From NCBI GenBank assembly GCA_026005035.1, contig BPKH01000003.1:248001-312000 (forward strand): a DNA stretch of 64,000 nucleotides. The letters run 5' to 3'. The DNA comes from Porticoccaceae bacterium (GTDB lineage Bacteria > Pseudomonadota > Gammaproteobacteria > Pseudomonadales > Porticoccaceae). A model generated the notes under the pieces. It ran no database searches. It saw only the letters and a list, made by a program, of their open reading frames with translations, and was not told the DNA's origin. The position numbers were made by a program, and so were the translations under genes. How positions within the stretch are numbered: the stretch's first letter is position 1; every line of letters starts with the position of its first letter. Shown in pieces: positions 7,444-16,215 of the stretch.

Positions 7444-8672
7444 GCGATCTTCCCTTTTTCTCCCTGGGTTTTCGCCCCTTCTTTTTCGGCGCCGCCCTGT
7501 GGACCGCTTTGGCGATGGCGCTGTGGCTCCTCGCCTTGTCCGGCGCGCCCGTCCTACCGAGCACGCCACCCGCACCGATCTGGCATGCCCACGCCTCGCT
7601 CTTCGGCTTCACGGGCGCCGCTTTCGCGGGCTTCCTCCTCACCGCCGTCCCCAATTGGACCGGCCGCCGCCCCCTCGCCGGCGGCCCCCTCGCTTTGTTG
7701 GCCGCGCTCTGGCTCGCCGGGCGGATCGCCACCCTGGCCTGGGGTCGCCTGCCCGCCGGCGTGGTCGCTGCGGTGGAGCTGGCCTTTCCCCCGGCCCTCG
7801 CCGCCTGGCTCCTCAACGAACTGGTCCGCGCCCGCAACTGGCGCAACCTGCCGGTGGCGGGGGGAGTGATCGCCTGGCTCGCCGGCGATGCCCTGTTCCA
7901 CGCCGCCTTGCTCCGCGCAGGCACCCCCCTCGGCGGGGTGGGAGTGCGCCTCGGCCTGGGAGGCGCGATCTTCCTGGTGGCCTTCATCGGCGGGCGGATC
8001 GTCCCGGCCTTCACCCGCAACTGGCTGAGCGGGCGGGGCAAGCCGCTGCCCGCCCCGCCCATGGCGCCCTTCGACCGGCTGGCGCTCGCGGTGCTCGTGG
8101 TCGCCCTGGGGATCTGGGCGGCGGGCGTCCCCGGCGCTCCCAGCGCGCTGGGGCTACTCGCCGCCGCCGCTTGCCACGGCTGGCGGCTCGCCCGCTGGCG
8201 CGGCCTCGCCACCCTGGAGGAGCCGCTCCTCACCGTGCTCCACGTCGCCTATGGGTTCGTGCCCCTGGGCGCCCTGGCCCTGGCCGTGGCCGAACTGCGG
8301 CCGGTGTGGGGGCTTTTCACCGCCGCCGAGCACCTCTGGCTGGCAGGTGGCGTCGGCCTGATGGCCCTGGCGGTGATGACCCGGGCGAGCCTGGGACACA
8401 CCGGCCGGCCGTTGACCGCCGACGGCACCACCGCGTTCCTCTACGCCCTGGTGGCCGCGGCCGCCCTGTTGCGCGCGGCAACGCCCGCGGGCGTCGGCTT
8501 GCTCTGGGCGGGCCTGGCGTGGATTGCGGCCTGGGGCGGCTTTCTGCTGCGCTACGGGCCGATCCTCTGGGGCCCCCGCGCGGACCTCACTCCAACACCG
8601 CCGCCGACTTCACCTGCGCCCAAACCGTCCGCCCCGCCCGCAACCCCAGGGCGTGGAGAGAACGGCGGGTGA
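7431..8672 (+). CDS. nnrS: NnrS family membrane protein
   Basis: A 413-residue polytopic membrane protein of the NnrS family, which contributes to resistance to nitrosative stress and contains heme in characterised members. It starts LPFFSLGFRPFFFGAALW and has IWHAHASLFGFTGAAFAGFLLTAVPNWTGR, both NnrS hallmarks. About twelve hydrophobic segments follow, with conserved histidines. GTG at 7431 is preceded by GAGGAGAGCGGAGC and overlaps the DUF488 stop by 13 bp. The last 28 codons are a Pro/Ala-rich tail read antisense to the 3' end of modC. Third gene of the putative NsrR operon. Confidence 0.9.
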   Translation: MPRLSDLPFFSLGFRPFFFGAALWTALAMALWLLALSGAPVLPSTPPAPIWHAHASLFGFTGAAFAGFLLTAVPNWTGRRPLAGGPLALLAALWLAGRIATLAWGRLPAGVVAAVELAFPPALAAWLLNELVRARNWRNLPVAGGVIAWLAGDALFHAALLRAGTPLGGVGVRLGLGGAIFLVAFIGGRIVPAFTRNWLSGRGKPLPAPPMAPFDRLALAVLVVALGIWAAGVPGAPSALGLLAAAACHGWRLARWRGLATLEEPLLTVLHVAYGFVPLGALALAVAELRPVWGLFTAAEHLWLAGGVGLMALAVMTRASLGHTGRPLTADGTTAFLYALVAAAALLRAATPAGVGLLWAGLAWIAAWGGFLLRYGPILWGPRADLTPTPPPTSPAPKPSAPPATPGRGENGG

Positions 8673-9669
8673 GGCGCGCCAGGAAGGGGGCACCCTCGCC
8701 TTCCTGGCCGGCGCGCAGCCGCAAGAGCACAAGCGCCGGGTGAACGTCGTCCGCGAACGCCTCCACCCGCGCCGGAAAGCGGTTGAGAATGCTTGAGTCG
8801 GTGGCGGGAGAGAGGGCGACACTGACGTCTCGCGCCAACACCCGAAGGCGCACCCGCTCGCCGAGTGCCTGCCCGCCGTCGCGCACCCACAGGGACCCGC
8901 CGGCGAAGTTCACCCGCAGCAGGTGCCAGCGCCCATCCCGGTCCGCGACCCGCCCCTCCACCAAGCCGGCCGGCTCTTCCCCCAGGGCGCCGACCAGATC
9001 CAGGCGGGCGGCCAGGTCCGCGGGCGCCCCCTGGGCCACCACCTGGCCGCGGTCGAGCACCACCAGGTGGTCGGCCAGGCGGGCGATCTCGTCGAGGTCG
9101 TGGCTCACGTAGAGCACCGGCAGCGCAAAGCGCGCTTGGAGGCGCTCCAGAAAGGGGAGGATGTCCCGCTTCCGCTGGGCATCCAGGGAGGCGAGGGGCT
9201 CGTCCATGAGCAGCCACTCGGGGGCCACCAGGAGGGTGCGCGCGAGCGCCACCCGCTGGCGCTCGCCCCCCGAGAGGGTCGCAGGACGGCGGGAGAGGAG
9301 GGGGGCGAGCTCGAACAGGGCGACCGCCTGCGCAAAGTCCAAGAGAGGTGGGCGGCGGCGGGCGCGCTTCAGTGCGAAGCGGAGATTGCCGGCGACGTCC
9401 AAGTGGTCGAAGAGGCTCGCCTCCTGGAAGACGTAGCCCACGGAGCGGCGATGGGGCGGCAGAAAGCGGTCCTCGGCCTGCCACACGTCGCCGCGGAATT
9501 CCACCCGCCCGTCGGCCCGCTCGAGACCGGCGATGCAGCGCAACAGGGTGGTCTTTCCGGAGCCCGATGGGCCGGTGAGCGCGGTCAGACAGCGGTCGGG
9601 CAGGGCGAGGTCCACCTCCAGGCGAAAGCCGGGCCGCACCCAGCGCAACGCCACCCGCGGGCCGCTCAT
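8587..9669 (-). CDS. modC: Molybdate ABC transporter ATP-binding protein
   Basis: The ATPase of the molybdate importer, 360 residues. Walker A is GPSGSGKTTLL (about 34-44), the Q-loop is VFQEASLFDHL, the signature LSGGERQRVALART, and Walker B WLLMDEPLASLD, followed by the switch histidine in VSHDLDE. The C-terminal 130 residues form a MOP/TOBE-like oxyanion-binding region (VRLRVLARDVSVALS, SSILNRFPARVEAF) specific to ModC. Its start overlaps the modB stop as ATGA. Its 3' end overlaps the convergent nnrS by 86 bp. Confidence 0.96.
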   Translation of the reverse strand: MSGPRVALRWVRPGFRLEVDLALPDRCLTALTGPSGSGKTTLLRCIAGLERADGRVEFRGDVWQAEDRFLPPHRRSVGYVFQEASLFDHLDVAGNLRFALKRARRRPPLLDFAQAVALFELAPLLSRRPATLSGGERQRVALARTLLVAPEWLLMDEPLASLDAQRKRDILPFLERLQARFALPVLYVSHDLDEIARLADHLVVLDRGQVVAQGAPADLAARLDLVGALGEEPAGLVEGRVADRDGRWHLLRVNFAGGSLWVRDGGQALGERVRLRVLARDVSVALSPATDSSILNRFPARVEAFADDVHPALVLLRLRAGQEGEGAPFLARLTRRSLHALGLRAGRTVWAQVKSAAVLE

Positions 9670-10364
9670 CGCCGCTCCAGCGCCGCAACTCCGATGCCCC
9701 AGGCCTCCCTGCGACTGTACACGTAGGTCAGGCAGGCGAAGGAAAAGAGCACCAGGGCTAGTGCCAGGGCGTGGGCCCGCTCGTACTCTAAGGCTTCCAC
9801 CAGATCGTAGAGGAGCACCGAGGCCACGCGGGTTTCCCCCGGGATGTTGCCGCCGATCATCAACACCACCCCGAATTCGCCGGCGGTGTGGGCGAAGCTG
9901 AGCACTCCTGCGGCCACCAGCGCGCGCCGCACCTGGGGCAACACCACCCAGAAAAAGGCAGCCAAAGGACCGGTGCGCAGAGTGGCGGCCACCTCCAAGG
10001 AGCGCCGGCCCACCTGGGCCATGGCTGCTTCCAGGGGTTGGACGGCGAAGGGGAGGGAATAGAGGACGGAGGCGACCACCAGCCCGGTGAAGGTGAAGGG
10101 CAGGGTCCCGAGCCCCAGCGCCTGGGTGAGGGCGCCCAGGGGCCCCGACGGACCCAGCGCCAGCAGCAGATAGAAGCCGAGCACCGTGGGCGGCAACACC
10201 AGCGGCAGCGCTACCAGGGCGGCCACCGGACCCCGCCAGCGGGAGGGAGTGACCGCGAGCCACCAGGCGAGGGGCGGTGCGAGCAGCAGAAGCACCGCGG
10301 TGGTCGCGGCGGCGAGCCGCGCCGTGAGGAGTAGCGCTTGCCACTCTGCCGGCCCGAGACTCAT
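9666..10364 (-). CDS. modB: Molybdate ABC transporter permease
   Basis: A 232-residue inner-membrane permease with about five membrane spans. It carries PLVLPPTVLGFYLLLALGP and the permease EAA-type loop EAAMAQVGRRSLEVAATLR, followed by FAHTAGEFGVVLMIGGNIPGETR, which is characteristic of ModB. It sits between modA (stop overlapping by 4 bp) and modC (ATGA overlap), so the three are co-translated. Confidence 0.95.
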   Translation of the reverse strand: MSLGPAEWQALLLTARLAAATTAVLLLLAPPLAWWLAVTPSRWRGPVAALVALPLVLPPTVLGFYLLLALGPSGPLGALTQALGLGTLPFTFTGLVVASVLYSLPFAVQPLEAAMAQVGRRSLEVAATLRTGPLAAFFWVVLPQVRRALVAAGVLSFAHTAGEFGVVLMIGGNIPGETRVASVLLYDLVEALEYERAHALALALVLFSFACLTYVYSRREAWGIGVAALERR

Positions 10365-11107
10365 CCGGCCTCCCCGCGCCGATAGCCGGCGGCCTCGATC
10401 ACCCGGCGGGCCTCGGCGCCGCGCAGGAACTCCCAAAAGGCGAGCGCCGCCGGGTTGCGCCGCCCCCGCTCGAGGAGCGCCGCCGTCTGGCGCAAAGGAG
10501 GGTGGAACGCGGCGGGCACCAGGTAGCCGCTGCCCCGCGCGACCCCACCCGCGTCTCCCACCTGCGCCAGTGCAACGAAGCCCACTGGGGCGCCGCCCCG
10601 CTCGACGAACACCAGCGTCTGGGCGACGCTTTCGCCGTAGAGGTGCTCGAGGTCGCCGCGGCCCGGAGCGAGGCGCCCAAGTGCCGCCAGCGCCGCGCGG
10701 CCGTAGGGGGAATGGCGGGGATTGGGCAAGGCCACCCGCTGGAGAGCCGGGTCTTGCAGCAACTCTGGGGAGGGAGAGCGGCGGGAATCGGCCGACCAGA
10801 GCACCAAAATCCCTTCCGCGTAGACGTAGCGATCCTGCGGGCGCACCCGCCCCCGGGCCACCAACAGATCCACCGAAGCCTCGTCCGCCGCGAGCAACAG
10901 GTCGAAGGGCGCACCGTGGAGAATCTGGGCCACCAACTTGCCGGTGGCGCCCGGGCTGGCCACCACCCGGTGGTGTCCTGTGGCGGCGAAGCGGTCCGCC
11001 AAGGTCGCGAAAGTGGCGGCGAAATTGGCCGCCACCGCCACCCGCGCGGTCTCTCCCCAGGCGAGTGGGGGGAGGAGACAGAGCATCCAAAGGGCGATTC
11101 GCGCCAT
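10361..11107 (-). CDS. modA: Molybdate-binding periplasmic protein
   Basis: The 248-residue substrate-binding component. An N-terminal signal peptide (MARIALWMLCLLPPLAWGE) is followed by VAVAANFAATFATLADRF, FDLLLAADEASVDLLVARG and HSPYGRAALAALGR, all typical of ModA. Molybdate is needed by molybdopterin enzymes; none is encoded in the window. It is the promoter-proximal gene of modABC and diverges from the epimerase gene across about 120 bp. No clear ModE operator was seen there. Confidence 0.94.
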   Translation of the reverse strand: MARIALWMLCLLPPLAWGETARVAVAANFAATFATLADRFAATGHHRVVASPGATGKLVAQILHGAPFDLLLAADEASVDLLVARGRVRPQDRYVYAEGILVLWSADSRRSPSPELLQDPALQRVALPNPRHSPYGRAALAALGRLAPGRGDLEHLYGESVAQTLVFVERGGAPVGFVALAQVGDAGGVARGSGYLVPAAFHPPLRQTAALLERGRRNPAALAFWEFLRGAEARRVIEAAGYRRGEAG

Positions 11108-11230
11108 CGCCGCGTCCCGGTCATCCGGCAGCGCAGTCTAGGGCGGGCAGCGGGGAGGGACAAGGGGCGCTTTTCCGGGCCTGCCGGCTCCGGTAGTCTG
11201 TGTCGGCCACCGGGAGGAGGGGAGTGGATC

Positions 11231-12242
11231 ATGGTGCCAGAGAGCGGTTCGCCGAAGCCCGCCCTGGTGGCGGGCGCGAGCGGTTTCGTCGGCAGCCACA
11301 CGGCGCGGCTGCTGTGCCGGCGCGGGCGAACGGTGCGGGTGCTGGTGCGCCCCACCAGCCGCCTCGACGCGCTGGCGGATCTGCCCGTGGAGATCCACCG
11401 CGGCGATGTCCTCGACCCCGAATCCCTGCGCCGTGCCCTGTCCGGCGTGGGCACCGTCTTCTACAGCGTGGTGGATCCGCGCTTCTGGTTGACCGACCCC
11501 CACCCCCCTGTGGCGCAACAACGTCACCGGCCTCGTCCACGCCATGGAGGCGGCCCTGGAGGCCGGGGTGGAGCGATTCGTCTTCACCAGCACCATGGGG
11601 ACCCTGGGACAGAATCCGGGCGGTCTGGTCGACGAGGAGATTCCCTTCAACTGGCTCGACCGCGCCTCTCCCTACATCCGCGCCCGCTTGGAAGCGGAAA
11701 ACCGCTTTTTCCAATATTGCCGGGAGCGGGGCCTGCCCGGCGTGGCCCTGTGTGTTGCCAACACCTACGGTCCGGAGGACTACCAGCCCACCCCCCACAA
11801 CGGCATGCTCTGGCTAGTGGGGTCGGGCAAGGTGCGCTGGGCGCTGGCGGGTGCTGCACCCACGGTGGACATCCGGGACGTGGCCGAGGCGGCGCTGCTC
11901 GCCGAGACCCGCGGGCGGATCGGCGAGCGCTACATCATCGCCAATGAGTACCTCGACAACCGGGAGCTCTACGCCCTGGCGGCACAGGCCTTGGGCAACC
12001 GCCCGCCGCGGATGGTGCCGCGCTCCCTGGCCTACGCGGTGGCCTGGCTGGCGGAGCGGATTTTGCCCCTGTTCGGGGTGCGGGACTTCCTGCTCACCAC
12101 CGACGCGGTCTACCTGGCGCACGCCTTCGGCCCGATGGACACCGCCAAGGCTCGCCGCGAACTCGGCTGGAAACCCCGGCCGATGCGCGAGACGGTCGCC
12201 GACGCCATGGCGTGGTTCGCCGCGAGGCAGGGCTCACCCTGA
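11231..12242 (+). pseudogene. NAD-dependent epimerase/dehydratase (extended SDR), frameshifted
   Basis: Two adjacent frames together encode a complete extended short-chain dehydrogenase/reductase of about 336 residues. The first starts at ATG 11231 (SD GGAGGAGGGGAG) with the dinucleotide-binding motif GASGFVGSHTARLL and runs to FWLTD. The second resumes as PTPLWRNNVTGLVHAMEAAL and continues through FVFTSTMGTLG and the substrate-binding half to 12242. Removing one C from the runs at 11497-11508 joins them exactly. Homology suggests the 3-beta-HSD/dihydroflavonol-reductase-like group. A recent mutation and a homopolymer sequencing error are both possible. It may act with the downstream beta-diketone hydrolase. 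Confidence 0.82.
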
Positions 12243-12367
12243 CGTCGCCGGGGCTCCACCTCCGCCTGCCGCGGCGGACAAGAATGGCTGCCGGCGAGCG
12301 CGAGCGCGGAGTGGGTTCGAGGCTAAAGTGTACAGTGGCTCGACACGGCGGAGGATGAAAAGGCGCC

Positions 12368-13126
12368 ATGTCCCTCGCAGAGTACCAGACACGCTATCGG
12401 GGCATCTGCTTCGAGCGCTCCGCTGAGGGCGTGCTCGAGATGCGCTTGCACACCCGGGGCGGGCAGGCCCGCTGGGGCACCGCGCCCGAAAGCCTCCACG
12501 GGGAGCTGCCTCGCGCCTTCGCCGACGTGGCCGACGATCCCGACAACCGGGTGGTGATCCTCACCGGCACCGGCAACACCTTCATCGCCGAACGGGACCC
12601 GGAGGAGCCGGCGCCCGAGCCCGATCTCGCCGCCCTCTGGCCGCGGATCATCCGCGAAGGGATCGCCCTCGTGGAGCGGTATCTGGCCATTCCGGTGCCG
12701 GTGATCGCCGCGGTCAACGGTCCCGCCCTGCTGCACACCGAACTGGCGGTGTTGGCCGACGTGGTGCTGGCCGCCGAACACGCCGAATTCGCCGATCTGT
12801 TTCACTTTCCCCAGGGGGTGGTGCCCGGCGACGGCGTCCACTGGGTGTGGCCGATGCTCCTCGGGCCGAACCGGGCGCGCTACTTCCTGCTCACCGGCGA
12901 ACGGATCGGCGCCGAAGAGGCCAGGCGCCTCGGCTTCGTGGCCGAGGTGCTGCCGGCGGAGCAGCTTCTGCCCCGGGCGCGGGAACTGGCGAAAGGGCTG
13001 GCGCAGCGGCCCACCCAGGTGCTGCGCCACACCCGCCAACTGTTCACCGCACCCCTGAAAAGGCGCCTGCGCGAGGAACAGGAGCTGGGTCTCGCCTTGG
13101 AGGCCCTCGCCAGTCTCACCCGCTGA
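12368..13126 (+). CDS. 6-oxocamphor hydrolase-like beta-diketone hydrolase (crotonase superfamily)
   Basis: A 252-residue crotonase-fold enzyme. It closely resembles Rhodococcus 6-oxocamphor hydrolase (CamK/OCH), which cleaves a cyclic beta-diketone by a retro-Claisen reaction. From memory, the OCH active site uses Trp40, His45, His122, His145, Asp154 and Glu244. This protein has Trp36, His44, His123, His146 (LFHFPQG), Asp155 (VPGDGVHWVWP) and Glu245 (LALEALA), an almost constant offset. The oxyanion-hole region AAVNGPALLH is family-like, with no CoA-specific signature evident. It follows the broken epimerase gene by 125 bp and may belong to a small alicyclic-ketone degradation cluster. Confidence 0.82.
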   Translation: MSLAEYQTRYRGICFERSAEGVLEMRLHTRGGQARWGTAPESLHGELPRAFADVADDPDNRVVILTGTGNTFIAERDPEEPAPEPDLAALWPRIIREGIALVERYLAIPVPVIAAVNGPALLHTELAVLADVVLAAEHAEFADLFHFPQGVVPGDGVHWVWPMLLGPNRARYFLLTGERIGAEEARRLGFVAEVLPAEQLLPRARELAKGLAQRPTQVLRHTRQLFTAPLKRRLREEQELGLALEALASLTR

Positions 13127-13200
13127 CGCCTTTTCCGGGCGGGGCTTGCCCACTATCATGGAAGGCCCCTTCGGCGCTCACCCCCCGGCGGGTGGCAGTG

Positions 13201-16179
13201 ATGAAGCGCCCCTTCGTGCTTCTCGCCCTGGTCGCCTGTGCGGCCGCTGTGCTCTACGAGCTCGAGACCTCCCACCTCCAGTCGGTGTTCTTTTCCCGCC
13301 TGGCGCAAACCCTCACCTGGGAGGTGGAGGAGGGGCCTTCGACGGCCATCGCCTATCCCCGCGCCGGTCCTTTTGATCTGCGCGCCGGCTACACCGACCT
13401 GCCGCGCTTTCTCGCCCACCTGGAATCCCGCGGATTCGCGGTGGCGCGCCAGGCCCGCTTCTCCCCGGAACTCCTCGAGGCGGTGCACCTCGGGCTCGCC
13501 CCTCCCTACGCCGAAAAGGCCCGTTTCGGCCTCACCCTGCGAGACCGCGAGGGCGCGCTGCTCTTCGCCGCGCGCCATCCCCTCCACCAGTGGCGAGCCT
13601 ACGAGGAAATCCCCCCGCTCATCGTCGACACCTTGCTCTTTTTGGAAAACCGAGAGCTGCTCTCGCCCCAGTGGCCCCGACGCAACCCGGCCGTCGAGTG
13701 GGACCGCCTGCTGCGGGTGAGCGGTGAGTACCTGCTCGCCGCGCTCACCGGCCGAGAGCCGGCAGCCGGCGGCAGCACCCTCGCCACCCAGCTGGAAAAG
13801 TTTCGCCATTCCCCCCAGGGCGTGACCCACTCCCCCCTGGAGAAGCTCCGCCAAATGGCCTCCGCCTCGCTGCGCGCCTACCGAGAAGGGCCCGATACCC
13901 GGGCGCGGCGGCGCGAGCTGGTCCTGGACTATCTCAACTCCACCCCCCTGGCCGCGCGGCCTGGCCACGGCGAGGTCGCGGGCCTGCGGGACGGCCTTTG
14001 GGCCTGGTTCGCCATCGATCCACGCGAGGCCGACCGCTGGCTCGCCGCCCCCGACCGCGACCCCTGGCTCGCCCCCAAGGCGAAAACTTACCGCGCCGTC
14101 CTGGCCCTGCTCCTCGCCCAGCGCCGGCCTTCCCACTATCTGCGGGCGGGGCGGGCCGAACTGGAAGCGCTGGTCGACCGCCACCTGCGCTTGCTCGCCG
14201 CGCGCGGCGTGATCTCTCCCGAGCTCGCGGGGGCGGCGCTGCGCGAGCGGCTCGAATTCGCCTCGCCCCCGGCTGCGCGGCTCGCCCTGGAGAGACCCTC
14301 CAAGGCAGCCGAGGGACTGCGCGCGGAACTGCTCGAGCTCCTGGACGTCGACCGGCTCTACCGGTTGGATCGCCTCGATCTGACCGTGGACACCACCCTC
14401 GACGGCCGCCTCCAGGAGGAGGTGGAACAGTTCCTCGAAGCGCTCGCCGACCCCGCCAACGCCGCCTCCCTGGGCCTCTTGGGCGAGCGCCTGCTGCGTC
14501 CCGACCGGCTGCACGATCTCCGCTTGGCGGTGGTGCTCTACGAGAAGACGCCGCAGGGCTTCGCCCTGCGGGTTCGAGCCGACAACCTCGATCAGCCCCT
14601 CGACCTCAACGAAAACTCCAAGCTGGACCTGGGTTCGACCGCCAAGTTGCGCACCCTGATCAGCTATTTGGAGGCCGTGGAAACCGCCTATCACCGCTTT
14701 CGGGCGGGCGCGCTCCGGGCGACGCCGACCGATCCGATCCGCGACTTCGTCCGCCGTTTCCTGAACGCTCGGCCCGACGCCTCCCTGGAGCAGGTGCTCG
14801 CCGCGGCCCTGGAGCGGCGCTACTCCGCCAGTCCCCACGAGTGGTTTTTCACCGGCGGCGGCCTACACCGCTTCCGCAATTTCGACCGCGGCGACGACCG
14901 CCGGGTCTTGACCGTAGCGGAGGCCTTCGAGCGCTCCGTGAACCTGGTGTTCGTGCGCCTCATGCGGGATGTGGTGCGCTTCCACGTCAACGAGATTCCT
15001 CAGGTGGAGACCCTCGTGGCGCCTGGAGATACCCCTTTGCATCGGCAGTACCTGGAGCGCTTCGCCGAGCGCGAGAGCCGCACCTACCTCCGGCGCTTCT
15101 GGAAACGCTACGCGGGCCGCTCTCAGGAGGAGATGCTGACCCTGCTCGCCAGCCGCATCCGCCCGGTGCCCTGGCGCTTGGCCGCGGCTTACTTGAGCGT
15201 CCGCCCTGCGGCGGGGCAGGGGGAGCTCGCCCGCTTTCTCGCCGCGCGCTTGGGCGAAGCGGCGCCGGATGCGACTGAAACCGCGCGGCTGTGGCGCCAG
15301 TACGGCGCGGATCGCTTCACCCTCAACGACCGCGCCTACCTGGCGGGCCTCCATCCGTTGGAGCTTTGGCTCGTGGGGCGCTTGGTGGACGCCCCCGACA
15401 TCGGCTGGGATCGACTCCTGGAAGAGAGCGCGAGCGCGCGCCGGGAGGCCTATCGCTGGCTGTTTCGCAGCCGCAGCCCCGCCAAGCGGCTGCGCCGGAT
15501 CCGCACCGTGTTGGAAGAGGAGGCCTTCGCCGCCATTCACCGGCGCTGGCAGGCATTGGGCTATCCATTTCGCGCTCTGGTCCCTTCCTATGCCACAGCC
15601 CTCGGCGCCTCCGCCGATCGCCCCGCGGCCCTCGCGGAGCTGATCGGAATTTTGCTCAACGACGGGGTGCGCCTGCCGGTGGTGACCGTCGAACGCCTCC
15701 ACTTCGCCGCCGGCACTCCCTGGGAAACCCGGCTGGTGCGCTCAGCACCCAAACCCCAGCGGGTGCTTTCGCCCGAGGTGGCGAGAACCGTGCGCGCTGC
15801 CCTGCAAGGGGTGGTGGAACGGGGCACGGCGCGGCGCCTGGCCGGCGTCTACCGCGACGCCGAGGGGCGCCCCCTGGCGGTCGGCGGCAAGACGGGCACG
15901 GGTGACCACCGCCGGCGCAGCTTCGCCGCCGGGGGGCGCCTGCTCGCCGAGGAGGTGGTCAACCGCAACGCGATCTTCACCTTTTTCCTGGGAGAGCGCT
16001 ACTTCGGCACCATCCTCGTCAACGTCCCCGGCGAGGAATCCGCGGCCCACCACTTCACGAGTGCTGTCCCGGTGGCCATTCTGGCGGCGTTGGAACCGCT
16101 CCTCGGCCCGCGGGTGGCCGGGGCGCCCGGGACGCTGGCCGGCGCCCCGGCTCAGGAGATGGGCAGCGGTGGTCCCTGA
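13201..16179 (+). CDS. Bifunctional penicillin-binding protein, class A-like, large
   Basis: A 992-residue peptidoglycan synthase. An N-terminal membrane anchor (MKRPFVLLALVACAAAVLYE) precedes a diverged GT51 glycosyltransferase domain (LLFLENRELLSP near 150 and GGSTLATQLEKFRHSP near 197). The transpeptidase motifs are intact: S479-T-A-K (SxxK), S579-V-N (SxN) and K897-T-G-T (KTG). The SxN-to-KTG distance is about 318 residues against roughly 126 in E. coli PBP1b, so a large insertion is present. The GT51 EDxxF-type motif is also unusual (ENRELL). Start ATG at 13201 follows CGGGTGGCAGTG. Confidence 0.85.
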   Translation: MKRPFVLLALVACAAAVLYELETSHLQSVFFSRLAQTLTWEVEEGPSTAIAYPRAGPFDLRAGYTDLPRFLAHLESRGFAVARQARFSPELLEAVHLGLAPPYAEKARFGLTLRDREGALLFAARHPLHQWRAYEEIPPLIVDTLLFLENRELLSPQWPRRNPAVEWDRLLRVSGEYLLAALTGREPAAGGSTLATQLEKFRHSPQGVTHSPLEKLRQMASASLRAYREGPDTRARRRELVLDYLNSTPLAARPGHGEVAGLRDGLWAWFAIDPREADRWLAAPDRDPWLAPKAKTYRAVLALLLAQRRPSHYLRAGRAELEALVDRHLRLLAARGVISPELAGAALRERLEFASPPAARLALERPSKAAEGLRAELLELLDVDRLYRLDRLDLTVDTTLDGRLQEEVEQFLEALADPANAASLGLLGERLLRPDRLHDLRLAVVLYEKTPQGFALRVRADNLDQPLDLNENSKLDLGSTAKLRTLISYLEAVETAYHRFRAGALRATPTDPIRDFVRRFLNARPDASLEQVLAAALERRYSASPHEWFFTGGGLHRFRNFDRGDDRRVLTVAEAFERSVNLVFVRLMRDVVRFHVNEIPQVETLVAPGDTPLHRQYLERFAERESRTYLRRFWKRYAGRSQEEMLTLLASRIRPVPWRLAAAYLSVRPAAGQGELARFLAARLGEAAPDATETARLWRQYGADRFTLNDRAYLAGLHPLELWLVGRLVDAPDIGWDRLLEESASARREAYRWLFRSRSPAKRLRRIRTVLEEEAFAAIHRRWQALGYPFRALVPSYATALGASADRPAALAELIGILLNDGVRLPVVTVERLHFAAGTPWETRLVRSAPKPQRVLSPEVARTVRAALQGVVERGTARRLAGVYRDAEGRPLAVGGKTGTGDHRRRSFAAGGRLLAEEVVNRNAIFTFFLGERYFGTILVNVPGEESAAHHFTSAVPVAILAALEPLLGPRVAGAPGTLAGAPAQEMGSGGP

Positions 16180-16215
16180 GGGGGATTGCTCCTCCTGCCC
16201 GCCTCTCCCCGGCGC

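Noticed and set aside
9845-10334. Plus-strand frames within modB
   Set aside because: Shadows of modB; composition is Gln/Gly/Arg-rich without motifs.
12315-12335. TGTACA-containing element upstream of the beta-diketone hydrolase
   Set aside because: Short palindrome and poor -35; insufficient to call a promoter.
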